Assembly (NCBI GenBank): GCA_910578075.1
Contig: CAJTPK010000031.1
Span: 1-33,914 of the forward strand
Length of the DNA stretch: 33,914 nt
Direction of reading: 5' to 3'
Origin: an uncultured Muribaculaceae bacterium
GTDB taxonomy: Bacteria > Bacteroidota > Bacteroidia > Bacteroidales > Muribaculaceae
A model generated the notes under the pieces. That model did no database searches. It was given only the letters and a program-made list of their open reading frames with translations, and was not told the DNA's origin. Each line of letters opens with the position of its first letter. Within the stretch, counting starts at the first letter, position 1. Below, piece after piece: positions 1 through 9,117 of the stretch. A program made the translations under genes and the position numbers.

Positions 1-54
1 CCGCTCACCTCGACACTGCCAGTGTCGCGCTCTAGCCAGATGAGCTAATACCCC
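1..54 (-). tRNA. tRNA-Ala(GGC), 3' part outside the window
   Basis: Read on the minus strand, the sequence starts with acceptor strand GGGGTAT, then a D-arm with TAGCTCA...TAGAGC, then anticodon stem CGACA/TGTCG enclosing loop CTGGCAG. The loop places anticodon GGC at positions 34-36, so it decodes the alanine codon GCC. The variable loop and the first half of the T-arm (AGCGG) are present. The T-loop and 3' acceptor strand are cut off by the window edge. Confidence 0.9.
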
Positions 55-87
55 GGATGTTATTGTGCAACAAAGTTAATGATATTT

Positions 88-140
88 TTTTACCGGACAA
101 AATTTTTTAAAAGAATTTAAAAGAATTTTGTCCGGTAAAA
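88..140. terminator. Long perfect palindrome between tRNA-Ala and murF
   Basis: Arms TTTTACCGGACAAAATT (88-104) and its exact reverse complement (124-140) enclose a 19-base A/T-rich spacer. It lies directly downstream of the MurF-like gene and would form a strong hairpin in the leftward transcript, followed by AAAATATC-type sequence, so a terminator is the simplest reading. The core TTTACCGGACA is identical to the inner part of the terminal repeats of the MITE at 25163-25465, so a transposon-end origin is possible. Confidence 0.55.
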
Positions 141-180
141 TTTAGAATCACTACCGCGATAAGGTGGTAAGGTTATATCC

Positions 181-1779
181 TTATTTGAATGTGTCGGGGA
201 GGTCGTTCTCGTAGAGGACGGTGTCACCGGCTGTGAGGAGGGTAGCGAGTAGCTTCTGGGCGTCGTTAAAGCTGTCTACGGCATAAAGGTTATCGGTGTT
301 GAAGCCTGTTTCTTTTACTCCCGCCATCAGTGCTTCCCGGTTGTATTCTCCTACGATTATGGCTATGTCGAGATTTTCCCCGATATGATGCCCTAAGGCT
401 TTATTCAGGTTGTATTGCTCTTCGCCAAGCTCAATCATCCCGGGAGTTATTATTATCCGTTTGCCGTCTTTGAAGTGTGAAAGCACATCTACCGCCATCT
501 TTGATCCGGCTGGATTCGAATTAAAGGCATCGTCGATGATTGTCACGCCTCCGGGTGTCTGTTTCATGCTCAGCCTGTGCTCAACCTGTTCAATGGAGCT
601 TACAGCATATCGTATCTTTTCCGGCTCAACTCCTAACGCCAACGCGATGCATACTGCCGCAAGAAGGTCGGATACGTTGCATTCTCCAAGCAGTCTGGTT
701 TCGAGCGGAAGGGTGAAACCATCAGGCCCTTCAACGGTGAATGCTGTGCCATTGGGAGTGTAGCGGATATCCACCGCGCGGTAATCCGCATGATCCGAAT
801 TTGTTATGGCGTAACGTATTGAGTTTGTATTGTGGATCTCGCGGTTGGCGCACATCTCGAAATCATTGTTCACTACAGCCAGTCCGTCAGCGGGCAGTGC
901 GTCTGCAAGTTCAAATTTTGTAGATTGCACATTTTCTATAGTCTTGAATGATTCGAGATGCATAGGCCCCACGGCTGTGATTATTCCCATCTGTGGATGC
1001 ACAATGTCGCATATCTCTTTGATGTCGCCTCGTTGTTTGGCACCCATCTCGCATATGAATATCTCGTTGTATGGCTTCAGATATTCCCGGACAGTGCGAA
1101 CCACGCCCATAGGTGTGTTATATGACCCAGGAGTCATAAGCACATCGTATTTTTCGGAAAGAATCCTATGGAGATAATGTTTAGTACTTGTCTTGCCATA
1201 TGATCCTGTTATTCCCACAATCTTGAGATCCGGCATCGAACGCAGGATACGTTTCGCATCGTTGACATATCGTTGCTGAATCATTTTCTCAACAGGGATG
1301 AGGATGATGTCGGCTACTATCATCGGGATAAACGAGAATATCGATAGAAGGAGCATTACGCCGAGAGTGATGGTGGCAGGTGCGTATCCAAGAGTGTCCG
1401 CATTGCTATTTGCAGTGGCTATGGCAGTGATAATGAACGCAGCCGAAGCCAATGCCGCGGTGACTGAATATAATCGCCATACCCGTTTGGTGAATACCAG
1501 TGGCTTCTTGTATTTCTTCTTTAGGGTCATCCAAATTTTGGCCATAGCCACAAGCATGACCATAAAGGCTGACAGCTGTGGAATCAGCAGAGTGGAGAAG
1601 ATAAGCAGCAAGGCTGCAACATCTACGAGTCTCCATGCGGAAGCGAAATTATTTTTCAACCATTTCCAATAGCGTGGAATCCTGTAGGAGTTTTGCTGAA
1701 ACATCTGAATATCATATTTGAAATTCAGAATCATGTATATGCCGCAGATGACATAAATTATTATGAAATAAGTATTCAT
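181..1779 (-). CDS. murF: MurF-like UDP-MurNAc-tripeptide--D-Ala-D-Ala ligase with N-terminal membrane domain
   Basis: This protein is 532 aa. Residues 1-165 contain several hydrophobic stretches (about 5-20, 52-80, 105-122, 133-163), an N-terminal membrane module. The Mur-ligase body follows: P-loop GSYGKTS at 192-198, EMGA at 244-247, and HPQMGIITAVGPMHLE from 261, where MurF proteins carry the metal-binding His. The C-terminal domain includes DDAFNSNP. MurF joins D-Ala-D-Ala to the UDP-MurNAc-tripeptide in the last cytoplasmic step of peptidoglycan precursor synthesis. The family match is clear. Whether this membrane-anchored form is the housekeeping MurF or a paralogous Mur-ligase-like enzyme cannot be settled here. 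It is the last gene of a leftward operon with the alpha/beta hydrolase (28-bp gap). Confidence 0.82.
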   Translation of the reverse strand: MNTYFIIIYVICGIYMILNFKYDIQMFQQNSYRIPRYWKWLKNNFASAWRLVDVAALLLIFSTLLIPQLSAFMVMLVAMAKIWMTLKKKYKKPLVFTKRVWRLYSVTAALASAAFIITAIATANSNADTLGYAPATITLGVMLLLSIFSFIPMIVADIILIPVEKMIQQRYVNDAKRILRSMPDLKIVGITGSYGKTSTKHYLHRILSEKYDVLMTPGSYNTPMGVVRTVREYLKPYNEIFICEMGAKQRGDIKEICDIVHPQMGIITAVGPMHLESFKTIENVQSTKFELADALPADGLAVVNNDFEMCANREIHNTNSIRYAITNSDHADYRAVDIRYTPNGTAFTVEGPDGFTLPLETRLLGECNVSDLLAAVCIALALGVEPEKIRYAVSSIEQVEHRLSMKQTPGGVTIIDDAFNSNPAGSKMAVDVLSHFKDGKRIIITPGMIELGEEQYNLNKALGHHIGENLDIAIIVGEYNREALMAGVKETGFNTDNLYAVDSFNDAQKLLATLLTAGDTVLYENDLPDTFK

Positions 1780-1807
1780 TTTTTAACAACTTCTTAGGAA
1801 TCTTGAA

Positions 1808-2581
1808 TCATGATTTGGGGATAAGGAAACTGCGTAACACCGCGCGGAATCCTCCGGGGTTATCAAGGAAGGAATAGTGTCCGCAATCGGGCCAGCTCAC
1901 AAGACCTGCGTCAGGTATGAGACGTTCCATTGTCTTTGCGTCCGAGAGGGGTGTGGCTTTGTCTTTCTCGCCCCATATCAGGAGTGTGGAGGCTTTGATA
2001 GAGGGCATGACTCCTTTGAGATCTTCATTTACACAACGGCTCATGACAGAGCGCATCACAGGAGAAGAATTGCGGTAATCTGCTGATCCTGCCTTCCCTC
2101 TCCATGCTTCAATCATTTTCCCTCCGCGTTTATTTCCGAATATCAACGGGAGGATTTTTTTTGCACTTTTGAAGCTATAGACTTTGATATAATATTTGAG
2201 TAGTCTCTTTGGTTTTATACCGGCGGCGTCAACAAGGACAATGCGGCTCAGCGGATTGCGGGATGCCATAAGGATGGATATGCGTCCACCGAATGAATGA
2301 CCGATGAGTGTGGGGTCTTTGATGCCGAGGATGGAGACAAATTTTTCCATCATACGGGTGAATGCATCCACACCCCATGCCTCCGGCGGTTCCTGGCTTG
2401 AGCCGTGACCGGGGAGGTCAACATTGTAAACGCGCATATCCTTGTTGATGGCATTTGCAATTGACCTGACAGTGGTATGATCGCATCCCCAGCCGTGCAT
2501 GAGAAGAACCGGGGCACTGTTTTCCGGTCCGGTAACTTCATAATGCAGGCGCATGCCGTCTATTTCGATATCATTTTCCAT
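1808..2581 (-). CDS. Alpha/beta hydrolase
   Basis: This 257-aa cytoplasmic protein has a complete alpha/beta-hydrolase layout. The oxyanion region is LLMHGW (about 27-31), the nucleophile elbow GHSFGG is at 94-99 with Ser96, the acid is in WGEKDKATPL (Asp207) and the catalytic His is in CGHYSFLDNP (His235). No signal peptide is visible. The substrate is unknown; the family includes esterases, lactonases and haloperoxidase-like enzymes. It lies 9 bp behind the MATE gene and 28 bp ahead of the MurF-like gene on the same strand, so the three are probably co-transcribed. A wall- or lipid-related role is only a guess from context. Confidence 0.85.
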   Translation of the reverse strand: MENDIEIDGMRLHYEVTGPENSAPVLLMHGWGCDHTTVRSIANAINKDMRVYNVDLPGHGSSQEPPEAWGVDAFTRMMEKFVSILGIKDPTLIGHSFGGRISILMASRNPLSRIVLVDAAGIKPKRLLKYYIKVYSFKSAKKILPLIFGNKRGGKMIEAWRGKAGSADYRNSSPVMRSVMSRCVNEDLKGVMPSIKASTLLIWGEKDKATPLSDAKTMERLIPDAGLVSWPDCGHYSFLDNPGGFRAVLRSFLIPKS

Positions 2582-2590
2582 AATGCAAAA

Positions 2591-3946
2591 TTAAACAAAA
2601 TTTTCTGAATGGCGCTTAATGATTGAAGGTAATTGCAGTGCCAATCCTATTCCCCGGATGGTCAGGAATCCGAGGAATGCCACCCAGAGTATACGGTTGC
2701 CTGTTGCCGGTGAATCAGCGAATGATATTGCGCTCATTCCTATCGCCACAGTCAATGCAAAAAATGCCATTGCGGTGAAGGTCGTGAAAAACATTCTCCT
2801 CGTTGATGTCAGACCGATGAAGAAGCCATCGTAAATGAATGCCCATACAGCGAGTGGCGGCAATATCCAGATGAATATTCTGAATCCGGCTATGGTTTCT
2901 CTTACTTCATCAACATCTGTCAGCATCCCGGTGATGATTTCGGAGCATGAGATGTAGACAAGCATGAAAATTGCCGCCATGGCCCCCGACCATATAAGGA
3001 GGCGTCTGATCATCGTGCGCATGGCGGAGAAATCTCCCGCACCGTAATATTTACCTACAAGTGCCTCTCCGGCAAATGAGAAACCATCCATGAAGTAGGA
3101 AAAGAAAAGGAAGAACTGGAGCATAATGGTATTGACTGCCATTGTAAGATCACCCATCCTCGCTCCAATAGATGTCACCGCAAGAGACACACTCATTATG
3201 CAGGCGGATCGCAGGAATAAATCAGAACTTACGCGGAAGAATTTAGTGAATCCTCCGCCATGTATTATCTTTGTCCAATGCGGACGCAGATCAAGTCGGC
3301 GTGAGTATCTGATTACCATGCATACGGCTATCACCATTCCCGCCCAGTTGGCAGCAAGCGTGCCGTAGGCGACTCCCTCGAATCCCGCTCCAAGCCCGTA
3401 TACCGCTACTATGCTTCCGATGACGTTGAGGAGATTCATGGCGATCGAGACAGTCATGGGAATCAATGTGTTCTGCATTCCTATAAACCAGCCGTTTATT
3501 GACAATGTGACAAGTAGCGGAGGAATCCCCCACACACATATCGAGAAATACAGGGCAGCGTAGGCGGCAGTTTCTTTTTCCGGAGATATTATATCAAGAA
3601 ATATATTTAACAGGGGATGTCTGATTAGAATTACAAAAAATCCCAGTAATGCCGCCAGCGACACAGCGCGCCATAAGACAACGTTGACCGCTCCGGGTTT
3701 TCCGGAGCCATATGCTTCGGCTGCCAGTCCTGTGGTGCCCATGCGCAGAAATCCGCAAAGCCAAAGGATGACATTGAATATTGTTCCACCTGCGGCTACG
3801 GCTGCAAGGAAAAGTTCGCTGCCAAGGTGTCCGGTAATGGCAGTGTCGCACAATCCGAGTAGCGGCACGGTGATGTTGCTCGCTATTGCCGGAAGCGCGA
3901 GACGAAGTATAGCCTTGTCGGGAGATATGGTTTCTAAAGGTTTCAC
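2591..3946 (-). CDS. MATE-family efflux transporter (DinF-like)
   Basis: A 451-aa polytopic membrane protein with about 12 hydrophobic segments. The N-terminus (LRLALPAIASNITVPLLGL...DTAITGHLG) is typical of MATE transporters of the DinF/NorM group, which use cation gradients to export drugs or metabolites. The start codon is GTG (3944-3946, minus strand). It lies only five bases below a TAAATTTG promoter box, so the mRNA is probably leaderless or nearly so. It is the first gene of the leftward MATE-hydrolase-murF operon and diverges from recJ. Confidence 0.85.
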   Translation of the reverse strand: MKPLETISPDKAILRLALPAIASNITVPLLGLCDTAITGHLGSELFLAAVAAGGTIFNVILWLCGFLRMGTTGLAAEAYGSGKPGAVNVVLWRAVSLAALLGFFVILIRHPLLNIFLDIISPEKETAAYAALYFSICVWGIPPLLVTLSINGWFIGMQNTLIPMTVSIAMNLLNVIGSIVAVYGLGAGFEGVAYGTLAANWAGMVIAVCMVIRYSRRLDLRPHWTKIIHGGGFTKFFRVSSDLFLRSACIMSVSLAVTSIGARMGDLTMAVNTIMLQFFLFFSYFMDGFSFAGEALVGKYYGAGDFSAMRTMIRRLLIWSGAMAAIFMLVYISCSEIITGMLTDVDEVRETIAGFRIFIWILPPLAVWAFIYDGFFIGLTSTRRMFFTTFTAMAFFALTVAIGMSAISFADSPATGNRILWVAFLGFLTIRGIGLALQLPSIIKRHSENFV

Positions 3947-3951
3947 GGGTG

Positions 3952-3959
3952 CAAATTTA
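3952..3959 (-). promoter_or_regulatory. Minus-strand -7 promoter box (TAAATTTG) for the MATE operon
   Basis: On the minus strand this reads TAAATTTG, matching the Bacteroidetes -7 consensus TAnnTTTG. It ends five bases before the GTG start of the MATE gene. I did not find a convincing -33 TTTG at the right distance. Confidence 0.5.
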
Positions 3960-3989
3960 ATAAATAAAAGTTATAAACGTCTTTCAGGA

Positions 3990-4021
3990 TTTGTTCTTTA
4001 GAAATAAATTCGTTAATTTTG
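3990..4021 (+). promoter_or_regulatory. Bacteroidetes-type promoter for recJ
   Basis: TTTG (3990-3993), 20 bases, then TAATTTTG (4014-4021) matches the primary sigma-factor promoter of Bacteroidetes in both boxes and in spacing. It gives a leader of about 30 bases before the recJ ATG at 4057, which is preceded by the purine-rich stretch AAGAGGAGGAAAAG. Confidence 0.75.
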
Positions 4022-4056
4022 TGAGAATTTGTGAAGAGAAAAGAGGAGGAAAAGCA

Positions 4057-5790
4057 ATGACTGGAAAATGGAATTATCAGCCCCTGACACATCAGGAAAA
4101 ACGTGTGAAAGACGCATTGGCGGAGCACGTGGGAGGCAATGCCGTTGTGGCGGAGCTGCTCACGCGCCGTGGTGTGGCGACTGCAGAGGAGGCTGACAAT
4201 TTCTTCTCTCCGGCTCTTTCCCAGCTGCATGATCCATTTCTGATGAACGACATGGATAGGGCTGTCAATCGCCTTAACAAGGCCATGGGCGCAAAAGAAC
4301 GTATCATGATCTATGGCGATTATGATGTGGATGGAGTCACTGCTGTCGCCCTTGTCTACAAATATCTTCAGAATTATTATTCCAATGTGGAGTATTATAT
4401 CCCTACGCGTTATGAGGAGGGGTATGGCATTTCATTGAAAAGCATAGATTATGCCGCCGAGAATGGCGTGAAGCTGGTGATTGTGCTTGATTGCGGAATC
4501 AAAGCCATCGACGAGATCGCTTATGCCAAGAAGAAAGGTGTGGATTTCATCATATGTGACCATCATATGCCGGACGAGACTCTTCCCGATGCCGCAGCTA
4601 TTCTGAATCCGAAGATGCCTGATTCCACATATCCATGTCCTTATCTGAGCGGATGCGGAGTCGGTTTCAAATTCATGCAGGCGTTTGCCATGAGCAACGG
4701 ATTGTCGAATCACAATGAACTCGACTCTCTGCTCGACCTTGTGGCTGTCAGCATTGCCGCCGATATTGTGCCCATAGTGGGAGAAAACCGTGTCATGGCG
4801 CACTATGGCATGCGGCGTCTCAATTCAAACCCCAATCTGGGACTCAGAAGCATTATACGTTTATGTAAGCTGACGAACAAGGATATAACCATCAGTGACG
4901 TAATCTTCAAGATTGGTCCGCGTCTTAATGCTTCCGGAAGAATGCAGAGCGGAGTGGAGGCTGTGGATCTCCTCGTAAGCCGAGATCTGCATGATGCCTA
5001 TGAGAAGGGCAAAGATATTGACCAATACAACCGTGACCGCAAGGAGCTTGACAAACGTATCACCCAGGAGGCGAATCACCTTATAGAAAATAATGTGGCT
5101 ATCGTGCAGGGTAAGCGCTCGATTGTCATATATAACAAAGACTGGCATAAGGGAATAATCGGTATTGTGGCGTCAAGACTCACGGAGTTATATTATAAAC
5201 CGTCAGTAGTGTTGACATATTCCAACGGTATGGCTACGGGCTCTTCCCGCTCGGTGCAGGGGTTCGATATTTATTCTGCTGTCAATTCCACACGCGATCT
5301 GCTTGAGAATTTCGGTGGACATACGTATGCCGTAGGGCTGTCAATGAAGGAGGAGAACATCGCGGAATTCAGTCGCCGATTCGAGGAATATGTGGCGGAG
5401 AATATCCAGCCAAACCAGCTGTCTCCGCATCTTGACATAGACGCGGTGATAGAATTTGCCGACATCACTCCGGAACTTGTGTCTTATCTTAAGAAATTCA
5501 ACCCGTTCGGGCCGGGGAATCAGAAGCCGGTGTTCTGTTCCCGCAATGTATTTGATTTCGGAACGAGCAAACTTGTGGGTAAGAACCTGGAGCATATAAA
5601 GCTTGAGCTTGAGGACAACAGCACAAGCCATGTCATAAATGCCATAGCTTTCAATATGTCGCAATATTTCGAACATATTCATTCCCATAAGGCTATAGAT
5701 ATCTGCTACACAATTGAGCAGACAAAACGTTCGAACAATCCTGATTCCATACAGCTGATGATACGCGATATCCGCCCTTCAGCCGGTTAA
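4057..5790 (+). CDS. recJ: Single-stranded-DNA-specific exonuclease RecJ
   Basis: This 577-aa protein belongs to the DHH phosphoesterase superfamily. Motif I GDYDVDGVTA is at 87-96, motif II contains LDCG near 145 and motif III is CDHHMPD with DHH at 168-170. DHHA1 and the OB-fold region follow (for example SGRMQSG and FNPFGPGNQKPVF). RecJ degrades ssDNA 5' to 3' in RecF-pathway recombination, mismatch repair and base-excision repair. I chose the ATG at 4057 because it follows a purine-rich ribosome-binding-like stretch and the promoter. The reading frame is open further upstream, but that extension overlaps the promoter. It is followed 40 bp later by recQ, its classical functional partner. 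Confidence 0.93.
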   Translation: MTGKWNYQPLTHQEKRVKDALAEHVGGNAVVAELLTRRGVATAEEADNFFSPALSQLHDPFLMNDMDRAVNRLNKAMGAKERIMIYGDYDVDGVTAVALVYKYLQNYYSNVEYYIPTRYEEGYGISLKSIDYAAENGVKLVIVLDCGIKAIDEIAYAKKKGVDFIICDHHMPDETLPDAAAILNPKMPDSTYPCPYLSGCGVGFKFMQAFAMSNGLSNHNELDSLLDLVAVSIAADIVPIVGENRVMAHYGMRRLNSNPNLGLRSIIRLCKLTNKDITISDVIFKIGPRLNASGRMQSGVEAVDLLVSRDLHDAYEKGKDIDQYNRDRKELDKRITQEANHLIENNVAIVQGKRSIVIYNKDWHKGIIGIVASRLTELYYKPSVVLTYSNGMATGSSRSVQGFDIYSAVNSTRDLLENFGGHTYAVGLSMKEENIAEFSRRFEEYVAENIQPNQLSPHLDIDAVIEFADITPELVSYLKKFNPFGPGNQKPVFCSRNVFDFGTSKLVGKNLEHIKLELEDNSTSHVINAIAFNMSQYFEHIHSHKAIDICYTIEQTKRSNNPDSIQLMIRDIRPSAG

Positions 5791-5830
5791 TCTCCAGATA
5801 TAAACAATAATACAAGAGCGTATCCTCCTC

Positions 5831-7735
5831 ATGACGCCGCGTGATATTCTCAAAAAATATTGGGGTTATGATTCCTTCCGTCCGCTGCAGGAGGATATAA
5901 TCAACTCTGTGCTTGCCGGAAAGGACACGATGGGACTGATGCCGACAGGAGGCGGAAAGTCAATAACGTTTCAGGTTCCGGCTCTCGCTCTTCCCGGTGT
6001 CACTGTTGTCGTAACGCCACTCATCTCTCTTATGAAGGATCAGGTTGATAACCTGAAGCGGAGACGGATAAAGGCGGTGTGCCTTCATTCCGGAATGAAC
6101 AGACGGGAGATGACTCTGGCTCGCGAGAAACTTATGAACGGGGGCGCAAAACTTCTGTATGTGTCTCCGGAGCGTCTGAGGAATGAACGTTTTATACAGG
6201 AACTGCGCACGATCCGGGTGTCGCTTATTGTTGTGGATGAGGCGCATTGCATATCCCAGTGGGGATATGATTTCAGACCATCATATCTGAATATAAAATC
6301 CCTGAGGAAGGTATTTCCTGATATAGCTGTTCTGGCGCTTACAGCCACTGCTACTCCGCGTGTTGAGAAAGATATTCTTTATCAGCTTGAGATGAGAGAG
6401 CCGGTGGTGTTCCGTATGAGTTTCTCAAGAAAGAATCTCAATTATATCGTGCGTTCTACGGAAACGAAAATTTATGAGATATTCCATATTCTCAGCCGTA
6501 CTTCTGGCTCCGCGATAGTATATGTCCGCAGCAGGAAGCGCACGCGGGAGATTGCTGACTATCTTGCATCCGCGGGTGTTTCCGCTACGTATTATCATGC
6601 AGGGCTTGACAATTCAATAAAAGAGGAGAGGCAGAACGACTGGCAGCGTGGCGGGGTGCGCGTGATGGTTGCTACGAATGCTTTCGGTATGGGTATTGAT
6701 AAACCGGATGTCAGGGTGGTAATCCATTTTGACATGCCACCATCCCTTGAAGAGTATTATCAGGAGGCTGGACGTGCCGGTAGAGATGGGCGTCAGTCGT
6801 ATGTGGTGCTTCTTACATCAAAAGCAGACGCAGGTGTGCTTCGCCGTCGGGTAACTGAAACCTTCCCTCCACGCGATGAGATAAAACGTATCTATGAAAG
6901 GGTGTGCAATTATTTGCACATTGCGATGGATGAGGGCTATGAAAAGCTTGTGGAATTTGATCTGGAGAGGTTTTGTGAAATTTTCAAATATCAGAGAAGG
7001 AGATGTCTTGCATCGCTTCATCTTCTTGCCCAGGCCGGTTATCTTGAATATCTTGAGGAAACAGAAAGACGTTCGCGGGTTATGATCATATGCACACGCG
7101 AAGAACTGTATCATCTGGGAAAACTCAGTGTTGATGCGGAGACTGTGCTTGCCAAAATATTACGGTTATATACCGGTTTGTTTGCAGAATATGTATATAT
7201 CGATGAGCGGGTGATCGCCCGGGAGACAGCCCTTGATGAAAAGAGGGTTTATGAGTCTCTGCTTGAGATGGGGCGTGCCAAGGTATTGAGCTATGTGCCC
7301 CGTTCCAGATCACCTTACATATATTTTCCTACTTCCAGAGAAGAAACCCGCTATATACTCATCGGCAAGAATATATATGAGGAGAGACTTGCGGTGATGA
7401 AAAACCGTACGGAAGCTATGGTAGATTATGGTTTCAAGAAAGGGCATTGCCGCGAAAAGATGCTTCTTGAATATTTTGGGGAACTTGATGGATGCGACTG
7501 CGGACGATGTGATGTATGCCGCGACAGGAAGTTATCATCAACGCGCTCTGATGAGGATTATATAAAGAAAATAATGGATTATCTAAAATCAAGACCGGAT
7601 GGCGTTGACATAAGAATTCTTGAGCGTGATATAAGAATCCCTCCGGCAAAGCTTTCCGGCTTTCTCTCTTTTTTATGCGATGAGGGTTTTGCCGGATGTC
7701 GGGAGGGGATGTATTTCCCTGTGAATGATAAATAA
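5831..7735 (+). CDS. recQ: RecQ-family ATP-dependent DNA helicase
   Basis: This 634-aa SF2 helicase has Walker A GLMPTGGGKS at 35-44, the DEAH box VVDEAHC at 135-140 and motif III LTATAT. The second RecA-like domain contains ATNAFGMGIDKPDVR and the QEAGRAGRDGR motif. A winged-helix RQC-like region follows. The zinc-type cysteines (GHC...CDCGRCDVC) sit at about 540-563, far more C-terminal than in E. coli RecQ (about 380-403). The C-terminus after them is short, and I see no HRDC domain. RecQ unwinds DNA 3' to 5' for RecJ-dependent resection. Position between recJ and umuC, with gaps of 40 and 24 bp, indicates one repair operon. Confidence 0.92.
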   Translation: MTPRDILKKYWGYDSFRPLQEDIINSVLAGKDTMGLMPTGGGKSITFQVPALALPGVTVVVTPLISLMKDQVDNLKRRRIKAVCLHSGMNRREMTLAREKLMNGGAKLLYVSPERLRNERFIQELRTIRVSLIVVDEAHCISQWGYDFRPSYLNIKSLRKVFPDIAVLALTATATPRVEKDILYQLEMREPVVFRMSFSRKNLNYIVRSTETKIYEIFHILSRTSGSAIVYVRSRKRTREIADYLASAGVSATYYHAGLDNSIKEERQNDWQRGGVRVMVATNAFGMGIDKPDVRVVIHFDMPPSLEEYYQEAGRAGRDGRQSYVVLLTSKADAGVLRRRVTETFPPRDEIKRIYERVCNYLHIAMDEGYEKLVEFDLERFCEIFKYQRRRCLASLHLLAQAGYLEYLEETERRSRVMIICTREELYHLGKLSVDAETVLAKILRLYTGLFAEYVYIDERVIARETALDEKRVYESLLEMGRAKVLSYVPRSRSPYIYFPTSREETRYILIGKNIYEERLAVMKNRTEAMVDYGFKKGHCREKMLLEYFGELDGCDCGRCDVCRDRKLSSTRSDEDYIKKIMDYLKSRPDGVDIRILERDIRIPPAKLSGFLSFLCDEGFAGCREGMYFPVNDK

Positions 7736-7759
7736 GGAAACGGACTCTTAACTGATGTT

Positions 7760-9016
7760 ATGATTGGCTTGGCAGACTGCAATAATTTTTTTGTGTCGTG
7801 TGAACGCTCGGTAAATCCGGAATTGGATGGTGTGCCGATGGTGGTTCTGTCGAATAACGACGGATGTGTTGTCGCTCGTAGTAATGAGTCTAAGCGGATG
7901 GGTGTCAAGATGGGGCAGCCGGTATTTGAGATCCGTGATCTTATCAATTCCGGTAAACTCCTGGCGTATTCCGGCAATCACATTCTTTATAGAGAGAAAA
8001 GTCTCAAGGTGCATGCTATCTTCAGGAGGTTCGTGCCTTCCACTGTGGATTATTCCGTAGATGAATCGTTTCTTGAACTTGACGGTATCCCCGATGATGC
8101 CATACAGGAGATCGGTGAGGCTATATGCGAGACGTGTTGGCAGGAGGAGAGGATTCCTGTTACATTGGGTTTCGCTCCCACAAAGACGCTGGCGAAGATC
8201 GCCACGGAGGTGGGTAAGAAGAGGGGTGAACGGGTGCTTATAATCAGGCATGATGAGAATTTATTGAATATTCTAAATGGAATGCAGATCGGGGAATTAT
8301 GGGGGATAGGACGGCGTCTGACAAAGCGGATGTATGCCAAGGGAGTGTTCTCGATAGGGGATTTCTACAATAAATCTTTGGCATGGGTTCGTTCGGAAAT
8401 GGGCGTGACAGGAGAACGATCCTGGCAGGAGTTGCATGGGGTGGCTTGCATTGAACTTGAACATGTGCAGCGCAAAATGCAGGATTCGATCAGCGAGACG
8501 CGTACGTTTCCGGAGGATGTCGATGATTATGATTATCTGAGAGCGCGGATTGCGATCTATTGTGCCCATGTATCCAAGAGACTCCGGTCTATGGAGGGGG
8601 AGTGCACCCGACTCACAGTTTTTTTGCGAACAAACAGATTTCATACGGAGAAAGGATATTTCGCCCCAGAGATGACGGCGACTTTCCCAAATCCTGTGGA
8701 TGACACCGCAGTGTTGACAGAGACCGCAATTCGCTGCCTGGAGCAGATATTTAATCCGGATCTTAGGTATAAGAGGGCAGGTGTGGTTCTATCTGGGATT
8801 GTTCCGCGTTCAGCTGTAGCACCTTCGCTGTTTGATGAAGATGGCAGATACGGCAGATGGATGGAAAAGTCGAGAAGGCTTATGGATACAGTCGATGGGC
8901 TCAATCTCGGAGTAAAAGAACACCTTGTAAAGTTAGCATCCCAACTGGTTAACGGCCACATCAGACATAACGACGGATACTCATCCTCCTTCGGTGCACC
9001 CACATCAGACTCGTAG
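7760..9016 (+). CDS. umuC: Y-family DNA polymerase, UmuC (Pol V catalytic subunit type)
   Basis: This 418-aa protein starts with the Y-family palm motif LADCNNFFVSCER, with Asp6 as the first metal ligand. DYSVDESFLEL follows, with Asp101/Glu102 as the catalytic acidic pair. The helix-hairpin-helix region (IGELWGIGRRLTKRM) and the little-finger and C-terminal UmuC domains are present, and length matches UmuC (about 420 aa). It performs translesion synthesis. The usual partner UmuD is not encoded next to it; upstream is recQ. The UmuD partner must lie elsewhere or be absent. It ends the recJ-recQ-umuC operon. Confidence 0.92.
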   Translation: MIGLADCNNFFVSCERSVNPELDGVPMVVLSNNDGCVVARSNESKRMGVKMGQPVFEIRDLINSGKLLAYSGNHILYREKSLKVHAIFRRFVPSTVDYSVDESFLELDGIPDDAIQEIGEAICETCWQEERIPVTLGFAPTKTLAKIATEVGKKRGERVLIIRHDENLLNILNGMQIGELWGIGRRLTKRMYAKGVFSIGDFYNKSLAWVRSEMGVTGERSWQELHGVACIELEHVQRKMQDSISETRTFPEDVDDYDYLRARIAIYCAHVSKRLRSMEGECTRLTVFLRTNRFHTEKGYFAPEMTATFPNPVDDTAVLTETAIRCLEQIFNPDLRYKRAGVVLSGIVPRSAVAPSLFDEDGRYGRWMEKSRRLMDTVDGLNLGVKEHLVKLASQLVNGHIRHNDGYSSSFGAPTSDS

Positions 9017-9117
9017 TAAGTAAGACTTATGAAATAATTTTCAAAACAGTTTCTAAAAGGTGATGGTGGAAATGCGGAAAAATATTTGTAAATTTACACG
9101 CTGAAACAATAACATAT

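Noticed and set aside
1298..1672. 124-codon plus-strand frame opposite the murF membrane domain
   Set aside because: It is the antisense shadow of hydrophobic codons in murF and has no independent support.
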